From: Drechmeria coniospora
Taxonomy: Eukaryota; Ascomycota; Sordariomycetes; Hypocreales; Ophiocordycipitaceae
DNA length: 64,000 nt
NCBI RefSeq assembly: GCF_001625195.1
Contig: NC_054389.1
Location: 6,816,520 to 6,880,519 of the forward strand
Direction: 5' to 3'
Made by a program: the position numbers and the translations under genes. The notes under the pieces are model-generated. The model did no database searches, was not told where the DNA came from, and saw nothing but the letters and a program-made list of their open reading frames with translations. This document shows, one piece after another, positions 1 through 11,638 of the stretch (positions are counted from its first letter, which is position 1; each line of letters opens with the position of its first letter).

Positions 1-141
1 ACTGTGGAGATGGTGCCATCCCACCCTGAGCCCAAGTACGCTATTTACAACCGCCGGAGAGATTCCTCTTCGCCCTCAATCGTTTCCGAATCGTTTCCGC
101 CTGCCACCGTCGACAACCTAATCGACTTGGTTGGAGAGTAG
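1..141 (+). CDS. 3' end of an unidentified protein-coding gene (partial)
   Basis: The frame starting at base 1 is open for 46 codons and closes with TAG at 139-141. It reads as a plausible hydrophilic C-terminus with a basic patch (NRRR), a Ser-rich stretch and a final IDLVGE. The rest of the gene would lie to the left of the window. Nothing in so short a tail identifies a family, and it may equally be chance. Codon third positions are not strongly biased, so confidence is low. Confidence 0.3.
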   Translation, partial: TVEMVPSHPEPKYAIYNRRRDSSSPSIVSESFPPATVDNLIDLVGE

Positions 142-510
142 AACCAATTGGGGCGTTGGAATCTGTATATACCCTGCAGCCTGGGGAGGCGATAACCTGG
201 GAGAGATAGCAGAGATGGGAGACATGAGAGCCATAGAAGTGGCAGGAGAGCCGCGGCCGATGTACTTCGCATAGAAGGAACATCGTTTTCAGGTACGCTG
301 TGTGGCGGAAAGATCGACATTTTACGCCATGTTCAGGAACCCGAGGTGCACAGTATGACACTCGTTATTCAAACATTCACCGCTACCTGAAGCTATGGGT
401 CGCCCTTGAACGTGTATGACCGGCTACTTTGTCCGTCATCCCCGTCGTAAAATGCACCAACGCCAGCCCGGACTACGACTTGATCTACCACGACAAGGCT
501 GAAAAATAGG
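142..510. other. intergenic region left of NPC1
   Basis: About 370 bases lie between the putative end of the leftmost gene and the stop codon of NPC1. I see no convincing ORF, RNA or repeat. It probably holds the two facing 3' untranslated regions. Confidence 0.5.
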
Positions 511-3500
511 CTAGTACTCGTCGTCGGAGTCGCTGTGTTCGTGAATCCGTATGGCACGCCATCGTCGATCCGTCAGATCTTGCGCAGCCGTTCCCTCGCT
601 CTCCGGATCCACGTACCCGCTCCCTCCCGCCATGCTCAGTGCGACGGGCAGGAACACGAGCGCATGGAGAGCGGCGAAGACGACGAGTGCGAGCCACACG
701 CGAAAGTAGTACACCTCAAAGATCTTGGAGTGTGTAAATGCGAGCACGCAGACGCCGAGCAATTTCGTAATGGTGATGCCAGAGAAGACGGAGCCGCCGA
801 CGTTGACAAGCGCCGTCCAAGCCCGGGCCTCGCGTCCGCGAAACGCGTTGTTGTTGCTCTCCATGACCGTCCGCGACGGGAACATGAAGGCACGGGCAAT
901 GTGCGCGCAAAATTCGACCGATATGCCGACGCAGATGATGAGGTTGACCAGAGACACAGCGTTCAGAGACACGTTGAAGACGGCCATGGCTCCCATGATG
1001 TCGACGACACTCATGACGACCGTCATTGCAACGACGCCGGCCGTGAGCATCGATCCGAGAAGCACCAAGGCGACGACGAAGACGATGCCCACCGCGGCGG
1101 ACAGGAGACTGGCTGTGAGCGGCACGATGCTCAGGTACTGGTCGAAAAAGATGTAAAAAACGCTGTAGGGGAACACGTCGGCGCCGGTCCGCTCCTTGAT
1201 CTCCGACGCAATCCGACGCGCTGACGAGTATGCGTTGATAAAGTCCGCCTGGCTTCGGAGAGGTGTGTGCGCCGATCGGAAGTGGCTCGCATGTATGCTG
1301 CTCTCCTTGTCGTTCACGACGACTGCATCTCCATACGCAGCTTGACCACCGAGGGGGCATTCATCGTCCGCCGAGGCCGTGAGAAATTTGTGGAGGTATC
1401 GGATGAACTCTTCATTTTCCGGCATTCCAAAAAGCGTCGTATTCCACTCAGGCTTTCGCTCGGCAAAGCACGGCTTGCCATCTTCCACACAGCAACTCTC
1501 GTAGACGGGATTCAGCCAGAGGAAGAAGTCGTCCATCCAACTGGCAGTGGGTGAAGAAATGTAGGATACTTCCGACCGCTGTCTCTCCAGCTCGAGGGTG
1601 TTGGTGAGAGAAAACGGCTGACAGGTGGTGAAGCGTGAGCAGAGCTCCTGTTGCACCTTCCGATGGGCCGCATCAACGCCTCGTGCGACGAAATAGACAG
1701 GCGGGCCGATCTCCAGGTAGTCGTACAGATCATCAAAGTACGGGATCAGATAGGAGCCATCCGGAATCGCCACACGCTGGTCGAGGCCAAGCTGGATCGT
1801 AGGCAGCAGCGCCAACGCGGCCGCAAACATGCCAAGGAAGATGGCGACGACGCCTAACCTGACTTTTTTTCCGAAAAGGGCGGGAGCGTAGGTGTTCTTG
1901 ATGAATATTTGAAGCAGGCTCTCCTCGTCGGCGCCGGTGCTGCCGGAGAAGCCGATGCCGTCGTTGAGATAAACGCGTGCCTTGATCACCTGCCACCACG
2001 GCCAGAGATCGCACCGGTGGTCTTCGACCCGCACCTGGTTGAGGGACAGGAACGAGACAAACATGGTCATCTGAAGGACGGCGTTGATGAGGACGGCACC
2101 AGCGGCGTAGGCGGCGAAATTTCGGACGGCGGGCATGCCGACCGCCGCGCCGAGAGCAAAGGCCGCAGTCTCCGTCAAGGCGGAGAAGAGGATGGAAGGG
2201 CCCATGCGGCCGAGCGCCCGGGCTACCCGCTCTTCCACCATCTGGTCCGGGCAGCTCGCGTTGACCCTGTCGAGCTCGTGAACGATGAGGAAAATGTTAT
2301 CGACGCCGACGGCGAGGACGATGAAGGGTATGACCTCGACTATGATGAGTGTGGCCTTGAGACCAACCCAGGAGAAGAAGCCGATGGAGCTCGCGATGGA
2401 CATGAGCACAATGACGATGCCCACGAGACCCAGGGTGACCTTGGACTCGACCAGCAGCAGTGCCGGGTTCCGGAAGAGGTGTTTCAGGGGCGTTCCCAGG
2501 GCCAGGCATGCATAAATGAACATGACAATGTAGCTGACGACGACGATTTTGGCGTCGGTATTGGTAGACTTGTTCAGCTCTTGTTCCAGACTGATTTCCG
2601 TGCTGAACGATAAGCGGAGTCCGCGCTCCTTTGCTTCCCTCTGCACCTCAAGGAAGCGGTCACGAAGGGCATTCTCCCAGTCGATGGCGCGTGCCAATTG
2701 ACTGGTGCCTTCCTCTGCATTCTTGACGACCCAGGTAACGGTGATTGCCTGAGCGTCGGCCACGTCTTCGTCGAATCCACCAAGGATCATGTTGGCTTCC
2801 ATCGGTTGCCCGAACTCTGGTCGGCAGTCCACCGGGGATCTTGCGCAGTTTCGAAGGTCGCTCCTCCACGTGCTGGGGTCCGGGTCACCCCGAGACCACC
2901 AATAACCTGTTACGGACTGGACGACGCAGGCATTTCCTGTCGGCTTGAAGCATACGTCGTTGAGGCGGTCGCCGAACTTTGGGCTCTTGAGATTCTCAAT
3001 GTTCTTCTCCACCGACATCCACCACTGGAGAGTGTCGTAGCTGAGAACTGGCCCTCGACCAGAGGCGTTCGTGTCGTTGACGAGGAATATCTTTTCTGCG
3101 CGGTAAAATGGGCCAAAGTTGGCGTCAAAGTAGGCCTTCTCCTCGGCGGCGGCCGAAGACGGACTGACCCAGAGCCGAGCAGGCTCCCTTTCGAGGTCGA
3201 ATCTAGACCAACCGGCGCTCAGGATCGCAACGACAATCAGGCTCGCGCCGATCGTGAAGATAGGGAATCGGGCGGCAGTGTGGCCAAGAGTGTAGAAGAG
3301 TTTGTCGCACTTGTCGTTGATCCAGTAGCGTTTGGTTGGACGATCACGCATCGCCTCCGTTAAGACTGGCCCTCCTTCATCATCGTCGTCGCTATGCGAG
3401 GCTTCGTGAAGCAGTCGAGTTCGTTCGGCGCGGCGCTGTTCATACCTCTTCCACGAGACATTCCCAAATATGACAACGGCGCAGGCGAACAGAAGAAGGC

Positions 3501-4369
3501 TGTAGGTGAGGATGGAGGCAAACGAAAGGCAAGGCAGCAGTCCAACGTGGCAAGAGCCCGTCCGGTCGACGGCTGGAAGTTCGGGGCACACCTCGGGGCA
3601 GTCGATGCAGACGCACCGGTAGTCGGCGTCGTCGTCGTTGCATCTCTTCGGCTTCATGTCCAAGGGTCGCATATTCGGCTGATTGTATTCCTTGGGATAG
3701 TTTATCTGGAAGGGGGATCCGACAAACGGTTTCTTGTCACCCAGGAACTTCAGCATGTCGTGGTAGTTTTGGGCCCCGCCGCCTATCAAGTCCATGGCCT
3801 TGCTGTTTGCGCCGCCGAACTTGACCTCCTTGCAGCTGTTGTAGAGGCCGGACCCGTATTCGCCGGATATAAGCTGATCGAGCTCAGTGACGAGAAGTTT
3901 TCCGTCCTTCTTCGCCGCATCAGTGACATTGACGAAAATAGACTGGTCTGGGGAGCAGGTGAATTTGCAAAACATGTTGAAGAAGTTCTTCTTGCAAGCT
4001 GGGCAGGAGCCGATTAGAGTATTGGGTGTTCCAAGCTCGGATTTCAGTGATTTGATCTGCGACGATGAGCATTCTGCCAACGAAAATTCCGGATGCACAT
4101 GTTACCTGGTCCATGGTACAGCAGACCGGGCCGTCAGCCCATTCCTGACCGCAAAGATCAACAAGCTCCATGCGGAGGTCGGCATCGGGATTATGTGCCA
4201 GGCCATTGTCGACGCATGGCAGCTCCTTGCCGAAGAGACTCTGTTTCCCACACTGACCCCTGAAGGCGCATCGACCGAGTTCGTGCTTTGCCGTGTATGG
4301 GTCGGCAACGGCCAGCCCGGCTAGGAGCAGCGGTGCCGCCCCGAGGAGCGGAGCGATGCGAGAACGCAT
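511..4369 (-). CDS. NCR1: NPC1/Ncr1-type sterol transporter of the vacuolar/lysosomal membrane
   Basis: Niemann-Pick C1 family proteins accept sterol from the lumen through a Cys-rich N-terminal domain and move it into the membrane. Two exons: 4106-4369 and 511-4056, with a 49-base intron (4057-4105, GTAACA...GCAG) joining CCTMDQ to IKSLKS. The product is about 1269 residues, normal for fungal NPC1. The ATG at 4369 was chosen because it opens a signal peptide (residues 1-22, Leu/Ala-rich). A longer frame upstream would start with GTG. Visible features are the NPC1-N domain with RGQCGKQSLFG, CCTMDQ and SCPACKKNFF, a middle lumenal domain, a sterol-sensing domain at roughly 590-760 (GVDNIFLIVHE) and a second RND-like membrane half with ICVGISVEFCAHIAR. 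The acidic tail ends in SDSDDEY. It is divergently oriented from the CUE-Smr gene at 5.0 kb. Confidence 0.95.
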
Positions 4370-5022
4370 CTCGATCACGGGCCGTCGGCCGGAGTGACGG
4401 TTGTTCGAGAGAGGCACTGATCAAGGAGAAGCTAGGAGTCCATGCGGTGCGGGAAAAGCCTGCTGGTTGAGGGGGAAGCTGTCAGGGTGTTGGGTCGAGC
4501 TAGGTCGGGGTTGTTGATGGCGAGGTTGTATGGTGGAGGTCACTGACGGTCACGGTCAGGACAGTAGTCGTCATACCAGCTCGCCGGCTCCAGCAATCGG
4601 GCTATCGGGTACCTGACGTATTAGTGCTTAGTGCGTGGCGAAGCCACAGGGGATGGATGGCCCACTAGCATGCCCCGCTCGGCATCGGCAGACGGATTCT
4701 CCCGTTCCGATCATGACCTCGTGCGCCTCTCCCCTCACAAACAGGCCTTCAGCTCCAAGACGAGAGTTCAAAAATGATGCACCAGTTCATTGCCCTCCCT
4801 CTCCCCTGTACCTTGGCATATCATCGAGTTACCCGCAAACGCCTGCATCACTCAGACAACAACAGTGGAATTTTGACAGTACGACTTCGGTCTTCGCCGA
4901 AGCTGAACGCGTTCCAAAGTTCGTCGGTCACTTCTCCTGGATAATGCCTGCATCCAAGAGCCCATCACCTCCCCTTCCATCTCAGATCTGGTTCCAGCAC
5001 CCTCCAGCGAAGCAGCGACGGA
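4370..5022. other. divergent promoter region between NPC1 and the CUE-Smr gene
   Basis: About 650 bases separate two start codons that face away from each other, so both promoters should lie here. The stretch nearest 5023 is rich in C and T, as is usual for fungal leaders. No TATA box or clear factor site was picked out. An overlapping + frame at 4635-5033 looks non-coding. Confidence 0.5.
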
Positions 5023-6764
5023 ATGGCCGGTGAATCAGATGGTCACGTTCAGAAATTGGTGGTGCGTATTCGTCTTGAACTCTACGGTCGCCTCGCCATG
5101 CCTTGGCTTGTGGCCTGGCAAACCTGCGGTCGCTCTCCCGCCAAAACCGCTGCTTCCCTAAATACAAGTACGCTAACAGTTCAGGCCTCCTTTCACACGC
5201 TGCTCGATGAGGCGCTCATTGTCGCCATCGCAAGCGATTATAACCTCGAGGACTCGTCAGCATATGATGCTGCCCACCTCACACTCCAAGGCTTAGCACA
5301 AACTGTTCGCAGCGATGAGGCCACCGGATTCAACCCTAGCGGGATCCCCGTTTTAGTTGACGGAGAGGTGGACAAGATCATCTATGAGCCTGCTTCTACA
5401 AGCGGTAGCTGTCTTACCTCACTGTCTCACTGCACAGACCCCTCCAGTACAGACACCTCTTCCGCGCCAGAATCATCTGCCGGCCTTCCCCGCGTTACGA
5501 CCTTTGATGATGACAGCGACGAGTCCAAAGTCCTGTTGCTGCAGTCCATGTTTTCGGATCTCAAGCCGTACACTATCACGTATTCTGTCAGGAAGGCAAA
5601 CGGGAATTTCCAAGCCGCCTTGGATGACCTCCTCAACGTTCAATACCTCAGGTCAACCGGTCAAGAGTTGAAGGGCGTGGACGGGTTTTTCACACCCGAC
5701 GATTCGGCCCCATCCAGGACCAAGCGCAGGAAAAGGGCCAAAAACAGACTGACGCCGAGTTCGGATCTGTCGCGTGACTGCTCGCCATCTCCCCGCATCG
5801 ATTCCAACGGTACGCCCCTGTGTTGTGCCTGTTTGCCGTGACTCTAATCCATTCTCTAGATCAGGACGAAATCGAGTACATTGCCGAGAGGTTTGGCATC
5901 CGTTCCGGCGAGGTATGTGAGGCGTATTACAAGACTGGGCAGTCCAAAGGCGCAACGGTTGTTGAACTGCTGGATCAATACATATCGCACGGCATCGAGG
6001 CTCAAGACGAGGCAGGAAGGCAGCAGGCCCGAGAGCTGACGCGAAAGTACCGCCATGTGCCGGATGCATATATGTCGACCATTGTCCATGTCACCGGCTC
6101 CGTGTCACAGTTTGCCGATGACCTGGCTGCGCTCCTAAACAAGCACTTTTCCGACCTGCCGAAGCGCCAGAAGCTGGATCTCACCCACAGACTATCGCCA
6201 CTGCCCCCCGAGGACATTGAGGATGGTTGGATACTCAAGTCCGGGCGCGATGCCACCAAGCAGTTGACCCACAAGCCAGCATCAATGAATTTCGAGGAGG
6301 CAGCGCAAATAGCCAACCGTCACCATCAAGCCAGAATGGACTCGATCGCCTCGGCGGCCCAGCTCCGCCGACGTGGAGCCTCGAGCCCGCTGTACAGACA
6401 AGCGGCAGGGTTCTATACCGACCGAGCCCGTGAGCAGGCGAGGCAAGCTCAAAAGTCCACGTCCGTCGCCGCCGACTTGCTTGTCGAGACGCAGAGCACA
6501 GCCGGGTCGATCGACCTGCACGGCGTACTTGTCCACGACGGCGTGCGCATCGCTCTCCAGAGGACTCAAGACTGGTGGCATGACCTGGGAGATTCTCGAC
6601 CCCGCAAGGCCAAGGAGCATGGCTTCACCGTCATCACAGGCCTCGGCCGCCATAGCGCCGGCGGCGTGTCGCAGCTGAGGCAGGCCGTCGCCGCCGCACT
6701 CTTGCAGGACGGATGGAAGTTTCATGTCGAATCAGGTAGGTTTGTCGTTTATGGGCATCGTTGA
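5023..6764 (+). CDS. CUE/UBA-like, DUF1771 and Smr domain protein (putative no-go-decay RNA endonuclease)
   Basis: Smr-domain proteins with CUE modules, such as yeast Cue2, cut mRNA at stalled ribosomes and bind ubiquitin through the CUE domains. Three exons: 5023-5061, 5185-5809 and 5860-6764. Introns are 5062-5184 (branch site GCTAAC, acceptor TTCAG) and 5810-5859. The product is about 522 residues. It shows a helical LDEALIVAIASDYNL segment near the start, two further CUE-like segments (SKVLLLQSMFSDL; DEIEYIAERFGIRSGEV), a DUF1771-like Arg/Ala-rich helix (LYRQAAGFYTDRAREQAR), then Smr with the key IDLHG motif and TGLGRHSAGG near the C-terminus. Both catalytic-type motifs are intact. It converges on the PEX11-family gene 190 bases away. 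The family call is firm; the exact orthologue (Cue2 or a Smr paralogue) is not resolved. Confidence 0.85.
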
Positions 6765-6954
6765 TGGCGTGGAACCTTCTCAACGCATCATTCTACCCCA
6801 AGGTTTGGATAGCGGATATTTTGGACATGGCCACCAGGCTCGAGAGGAACGAGTCGCGGGGAGATTCATGAATTCGGCAGCCGAAGCTGCACTCGTGTGT
6901 TGCTCTGATTTGTGATACCCCGTGCTGCCGAGGACAAAATATGCGTGCTATTCT

Positions 6955-7974
6955 CTAGACATTTTTTTCTAGCTTCTTTGCGCACCTGTCCCATACGGTG
7001 ATGCCGGTCAATATAGTGCTACCAAGCATAGCCACGCCGACGAGACCACCATGAACCTTGATCCAGCCGATACGAGATGCGGGAATCATCAGATCGAGCA
7101 GGTCGGCGAGGAGCTTCATCCCAAGAGCGACTGATCTGTGGCTCATCTCCAGCGCCGCAGCCTTCTCCGCCGCCTGACGCCGGACAAGCTCCTTCGCTTC
7201 AGCGCGTTCCTGCCTCGTCCGGCCCCTGGTTTTTTTCTCTCCTTGTTGGGTATCAGGCTCGTCAGTCTGAGGAGCGCGATGCGAACTAGATAGGCGGAAT
7301 AGCTTGATGGCGGTGCTCAGCGCCGAGGTACTCAGCGCGATGAACCATAGAGCCTGGGCCTCGGCATCCAAACGCACGGCTTCGTCAAAGCCGAAGACGG
7401 AGACGCCGTCAACGCGGGCAAGGTCCAGCAGCGTCGCCGACTCCATCATTCCAAACATGCCAAACGCCGACTTGGAGAGAATGTCGATCCAGGTCTCGGG
7501 GAGATTGCTGCCGGCCGATGAGGCCGATGAGATGTAGTGTCTCCAGCTTGACTGGAAGCTGTCGAGGAACCAGAAGAGGCGGATGGTCCGCCGTGTGAGG
7601 CTGACATGCGATTGTAGCTGCAGTATCGATTTTATCGAGCTCCCGTGTAATGAGGAGGGCTGCGAGGAGAGGAGAAAGTTGGAAAGCAGGGAGGGGCAGG
7701 AGGTGAGGATGATGAAGATGGAATGGAAGAAGCGTAGGAAGCGCTCGAGACCGGCTGCATTTGTTCATGCGTTAGTTAGCTGGACAGGCAGTTCCGACAT
7801 TACGGTCGCATCTTGATGACAATGGCACCACGGGAGCATTCATACTGATGCTCAGGTATGTGGAAAGCAGGACGCTTTGGGAGGTTGGAAGGATAGGAAG
7901 CGGGTGGTGATGAACTCGTGATACTCACCAGCATCAGTGGCAAATGCCACAGCGCGGCCAACCTGGCCAGACAT
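6955..7974 (-). CDS. PEX11-family peroxisomal membrane protein
   Basis: PEX11 proteins remodel and elongate the peroxisomal membrane before division. Two exons: 7929-7974, starting MSGQVGRAVAF, and 6955-7754. The 174-base intron (7755-7928) has a GTGAGT donor and CTAAC branch site. The product is about 281 residues, typical of the family. Recognisable parts are the N-terminal helix GLERFLRFFHS, the basic LTRRTIRLFWFLDSF, a FGMMESATLLDLARV segment, a charged loop (PDTQQGEKKTRGRTRQ) and the C-terminal membrane segment IGWIKVHGGLVGVAMLGSTI followed by WDRCAKK. The frame reading RELDKI near 7650 is a competing shadow. The chosen frame runs unbroken through exon 2 and needs no frameshift. Several PEX11 paralogues exist in filamentous fungi, so no specific symbol is given. 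Confidence 0.85.
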
Positions 7975-8732
7975 GGGAAGGGAACGACAAACAAACAATA
8001 TTATCGGCAAATCAAACCAGGATGAAACGACGGCAGACGATAACGTAGTGTGCCGGCAGAAGAGGAACGAGCAGGAGTGTTGGAGCGATGTTGAAGGTGT
8101 TCAAGGGACGGGTCCTGCATTAGCGTTGGTCGGGAACAATGCAATCAATCCAGGTGAAATCGGATACGTCGGACGCATCGGGTGGGAACTTCACCCGCCT
8201 GCAATGCCAAAACAACGTTTCCAAACACAGGGGTCGGCCAGAGGTGCGGCTAGCCATCTTTAAACACAATGGTTGGCGTTCTAGCATTGGCGCTGTCTCA
8301 TGAACGATCTGGAATAGGCCTAGAGGGAAAGGCATCGGAACTTGGAGCAGATCTGGTGCCGCCCTTGGACGAGATACGCACAGCAGAGTTTGCCCATCGT
8401 TGTCAATTCTTTCCCATGCTATGCTTGGCTGGAGATTCAAGTAAAAGGACGAATCTTTCTTGAAATAGCTGCGTCAAGAGAATGCTATTCCGGGTCGTCG
8501 GGTCGTCGAGTGAGCCTTGACAGCGAACAGTGTCGAGCAGAGGAAATGCAGGCAACATGAACCTGCGCAGCAACAATGTCCACTCCACTTGCATCTCCCT
8601 CGTTCTTCACATAGAAAAAAAAATACTACAAACAATAGCCCATGCGTGCGGGTGTATCCACGAGCCTCCCGTCCAATGCTTCGCTTGACGGCGGTGTCGA
8701 TACCCTCCAGCCCAGACCAAGACACAATACAA
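7975..8732. other. intergenic region between the PEX11-family gene and the 51 kDa subunit gene
   Basis: About 760 bases hold the promoter of the PEX11-family gene (transcribed leftwards) and the 3' untranslated region of the complex I gene. The short frames here (8120-8440, 8269-8463, 8517-8945) have no protein-like composition. No RNA gene or repeat was seen. Confidence 0.5.
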
Positions 8733-10342
8733 TCACTGGCCAGGAGAAATCAACTTTCCTTGCGCCTTCGAATTGCTCTCCCATCCGCCGGCCAACGCCG
8801 GTCCGCCGTTTTGCTGCGCAAACTTCTGCATCCGCGCCTCCAGCTCGGGTCGGAAGTGGCGGATCAAGCCTTGAATAGGCCAAGCAAACGCTTCTCCCAA
8901 GGCTGCGGCAAGTTAGATGTGGTGGAAGAGAAAATGGAGGGTTAGTGGGTGACGGTGCTTGCTTACCGCAGATGGTGTGTCCCTCCACCTGCTTCGTCAG
9001 CTCCTGAAGCATGTCGATTTCCCGCTCACGGCCCTGGCCCTTCTCGAATCGTGACATGATCTGCTCGGTCCACTTGCTGCCCTCTCGGCAGGGCGTGCAC
9101 TGGCCGCAGCTCTCGTGGCGGTAAAAGTGGCTCAGGCGGGCGATGGCGCGGACGACGTCGGCGCTCTTGTCCATGACGATGACGGCAGCCGTGCCAAGAC
9201 CCGACTGGCTGTCCTTGAGAGCGTCGAAATCCATCAGTTGGTCGTCGCAGATGCTCTTGGGCAGGATCGGCGTCGAGGAGCCGCCGGGGATGACGGCTTG
9301 AAGGTTGTCCCATCCACCCCGAACGCCACCGCAGTGCTTGTCGATCAGCTCGCGCAATGGGATCGACATTTCCTCCTCGACCGTGCAGGGGTTGTTGACG
9401 TGTCCCGAGATGCAAAACAGCTTGGTGCCCTGATTCCGCTCACGGCCAAAGCCGGCGAACCAGCTGCCGCCGCGACGGCAAATGGTGGGCGCGACCGCCA
9501 CCGTCTCGACGTTGGCGACGGTCGAGGGGCAGCCGAAGAGACCGACGGCGGCGGGGAACGGCGGCTTCAATCGCGGCTTGCCCGGCTTGCCCTCGAGCGA
9601 CTCGATGAGGGACGTCTCCTCGCCGCAGACGTAAGCGCCGCCTCCTCGGTGAATGAAGACGTCAAAGTCGTAACCGGAGCCGCAGGCGTTCTTGCCGATG
9701 AGCCCGTCGCTGTAGGCCTCGTTGATGGCATTCTGGAGGACGTCGGCTTCGAGAACGAACTCGCCACGGATGTAGATGTAGGCGGCCGTAGCGTTCATCG
9801 CTCGGCCGGCGACAAGGCAGCCCTCGATGAGCTTGTGGGGGTCCTTGCGCATGATCTCACGATCCTTGCACGTGCCGGGCTCGCCTTCGTCGGCGTTGAC
9901 GACGAGATATCGTGGCTTCGTGTCCTTGTCCCAGTCCTTGAAGTTCATGAATGACTGCATCGTCGTCAGTCAGATGCGCGCTCGGCGAGCAGCCATCAAC
10001 CGCAGGGAGGGCTGTCCGTCCGAAGCAAGAGAATCATACCCATTTGAGACCCGAGGGAAAGCCGGCACCGCCGCGTCCTCGCAGGCCCGAGGCTTTGACC
10101 TCGTTGATGATCCAGTCGTGGCCCTTGAGGAGAATCTCCTTGGTCTTGTGCCAGTCGCCCATCTTTTTGGCACTCTTGAGGTCGGCGGGAAATCGGCCGT
10201 AGAGATTCTGGAAAATACGATCCTGGTCCTTGAGACCACCGTATGTGCGGACAGGAGTGCCATCCTGCACCGTGGCCAGACCCCTCACGGCGGTCCGTGA
10301 GAGGCTCACAGCCTTTCTGGGCGCCGCTTTCGTCGACAGCAT
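8733..10342 (-). CDS. NUO51: NADH:ubiquinone oxidoreductase 51 kDa subunit (NDUFV1/NUO51), mitochondrial complex I
   Basis: This subunit binds NADH, FMN and the first 4Fe-4S cluster at the tip of complex I. Three exons: 10040-10342, 8967-9954 and 8733-8902, with introns 9955-10039 and 8903-8966 (GTAAGC...CGCAG). The product is about 486 residues. The N-terminus is a mitochondrial presequence ([20 protein letters not shown]). The FMN/NADH site is seen as [10 protein letters not shown] and [14 protein letters not shown]. Cluster ligands lie in [15 protein letters not shown] and in GHTIC at the last splice junction. Exon 3 supplies [20 protein letters not shown] and ends in SPGQ. Without the last splice the frame runs on into an unrelated tail. 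It shares a divergent promoter with the dynactin gene. Confidence 0.97.
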
Positions 10343-10914
10343 TGCGTCGGTGTCCCAAGTGTGCGGCGAACTGCGATGGACGAGTGAGGCGCTGTGCGGA
10401 ACGTTGGCGGCGAGAGTTTGTCTCGACGTGCAGTGGCAATGTAAGCGTCAGAATTGTCGACGCTGTGGTTGGCCAATGGACCTCTCGATTCGGGCGTTAG
10501 GCGCTACATCTGCTGCCACCCAACTTATGACACGTTCCATGTATTTCTCAACTGCACACCGGCCCCACCAATTTTCGCCCATCAAGCTTGGTCGAAGCTT
10601 CGGGCCCCCCGCACCGTCACACCTTGCGATGCATGAATTCCACTGGACCCAAGCGTGCCATAACAATAACTGATAATACTAGTATTATCACTGCAGTCAG
10701 CACACAAGCAGTCCTCTGTACTTACAGTACAGTACGGAGCACAGTTCTAGCCGCGAAACAACCACCTACTTACTAACGTCCTGTACAACCACCTGCACCC
10801 GTGCACATGGTAGCTCCCCGCTGAAGCAACAGCAGCTAAGCGGGCGGAAAATGTCGCTCGGCGAGTTGCAAGACACTTGACTTTACCGAGAGATACTTTC
10901 TTCCACCTACCAGA
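10343..10914. promoter_or_regulatory. divergent promoter region of NUO51 and the dynactin p27 gene
   Basis: About 570 bases lie between the two start codons. A CCAAT box (10473-10477, on the + strand) stands about 130 bases upstream of the NUO51 start. CCAAT boxes bound by the Hap complex are common in respiratory genes of fungi, so a role for this one is inferred. The part near 10700-10760 begins the GTAC-rich composition seen in other intergenic stretches. Confidence 0.4.
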
Positions 10915-11555
10915 ATGTCGAGCAAGAGGCACTCCGTTCTCCCGGCCATCGATCGCAGCGGGCCCAAGCCGCCTGTTCACTTCTCCTCCTCGCTCATCAT
11001 CTCCGACAATGCCATACTGCAAGGTTCACATTCGATAACGATGCAGTCGGAGAGTGCGGTGCACCCACGATCCAGGATCGAGTCGACGATTGGCAGCGTC
11101 CTCGTCGGTCGGCGGTGCATCATTCACGAACGAGCACATATCGGCGCACGCCCCAAGGACCTGAGCCATGCCCAGGCGGGAGGCGTTGTCTTGGGGGATT
11201 ACGTCGTCGTGGAAGTCGGCTCCGTCATCGAGGCTGGAGGAACCGAAATTGGCGATGGGACGACTCTACAAGTCGGCAGCAGAATTGGAAGCGGCGCCAA
11301 AATTGGCAAGGTATGACTGCTCAATTCCCACGACTTGCCCTCGGCACTGACACGTGAGGGCGGCAGCACTGCACCATCTCGAGTCTGTCTGTGATTCCGC
11401 CGGGAGAAGTCCTCCCCGATTTTACGACGGTATATTCGAATGGCCTGCGGCGGATGGACAAGCGTGACATGGGCGAAATGCGCAAGGCCGGTTTGGTCAA
11501 GCAGATTGCCGTGTTACGAAAGTTGATACCCAGCGACCCAGAGAAATTCAAATGA
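10915..11555 (+). CDS. dynactin subunit 6 (p27), left-handed beta-helix protein
   Basis: Dynactin p27 pairs with p25 in the pointed-end complex that helps dynein bind its cargo. Two exons: 10915-11310 and 11367-11555, with a 56-base intron (GTATGA...GGCAG). The product is about 194 residues, typical of the subunit. Hexapeptide repeats characteristic of the beta-helix run through the middle (IGSVLVGRRCIIHERAHIG, then VVVEVGSVIEAGGTEIGDGT). The C-terminal VYSNGLRRMDKR followed by a helical VKQIAVLRKLIP matches the tail of p27 rather than p25. The gene ends 83 bases from the stop of the converging transhydrogenase gene, so the transcripts probably overlap. The family is clear; the p27 over p25 choice is good but not certain. 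Confidence 0.82.
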
Positions 11556-11638
11556 ATTTTCCGCCCTGCCATGCTCCGATATGTCATGCTTCGCGCTGCA
11601 TGCCTTCCGCGCAGGACCGTGGAGTAGCAGCGAACCCG

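Noticed and set aside
511..4098. NPC1 starting at 4098
   Set aside because: That start codon is GTG and lies inside the 49-base intron. Splicing restores the signal peptide and Cys-rich domain from the ATG at 4369.
7409..7768. A frame reading RELDKI that seemed to require a frameshift in the PEX11-family gene
   Set aside because: The other frame runs without a stop from the intron acceptor through the whole exon and matches the family, so no frameshift is needed.
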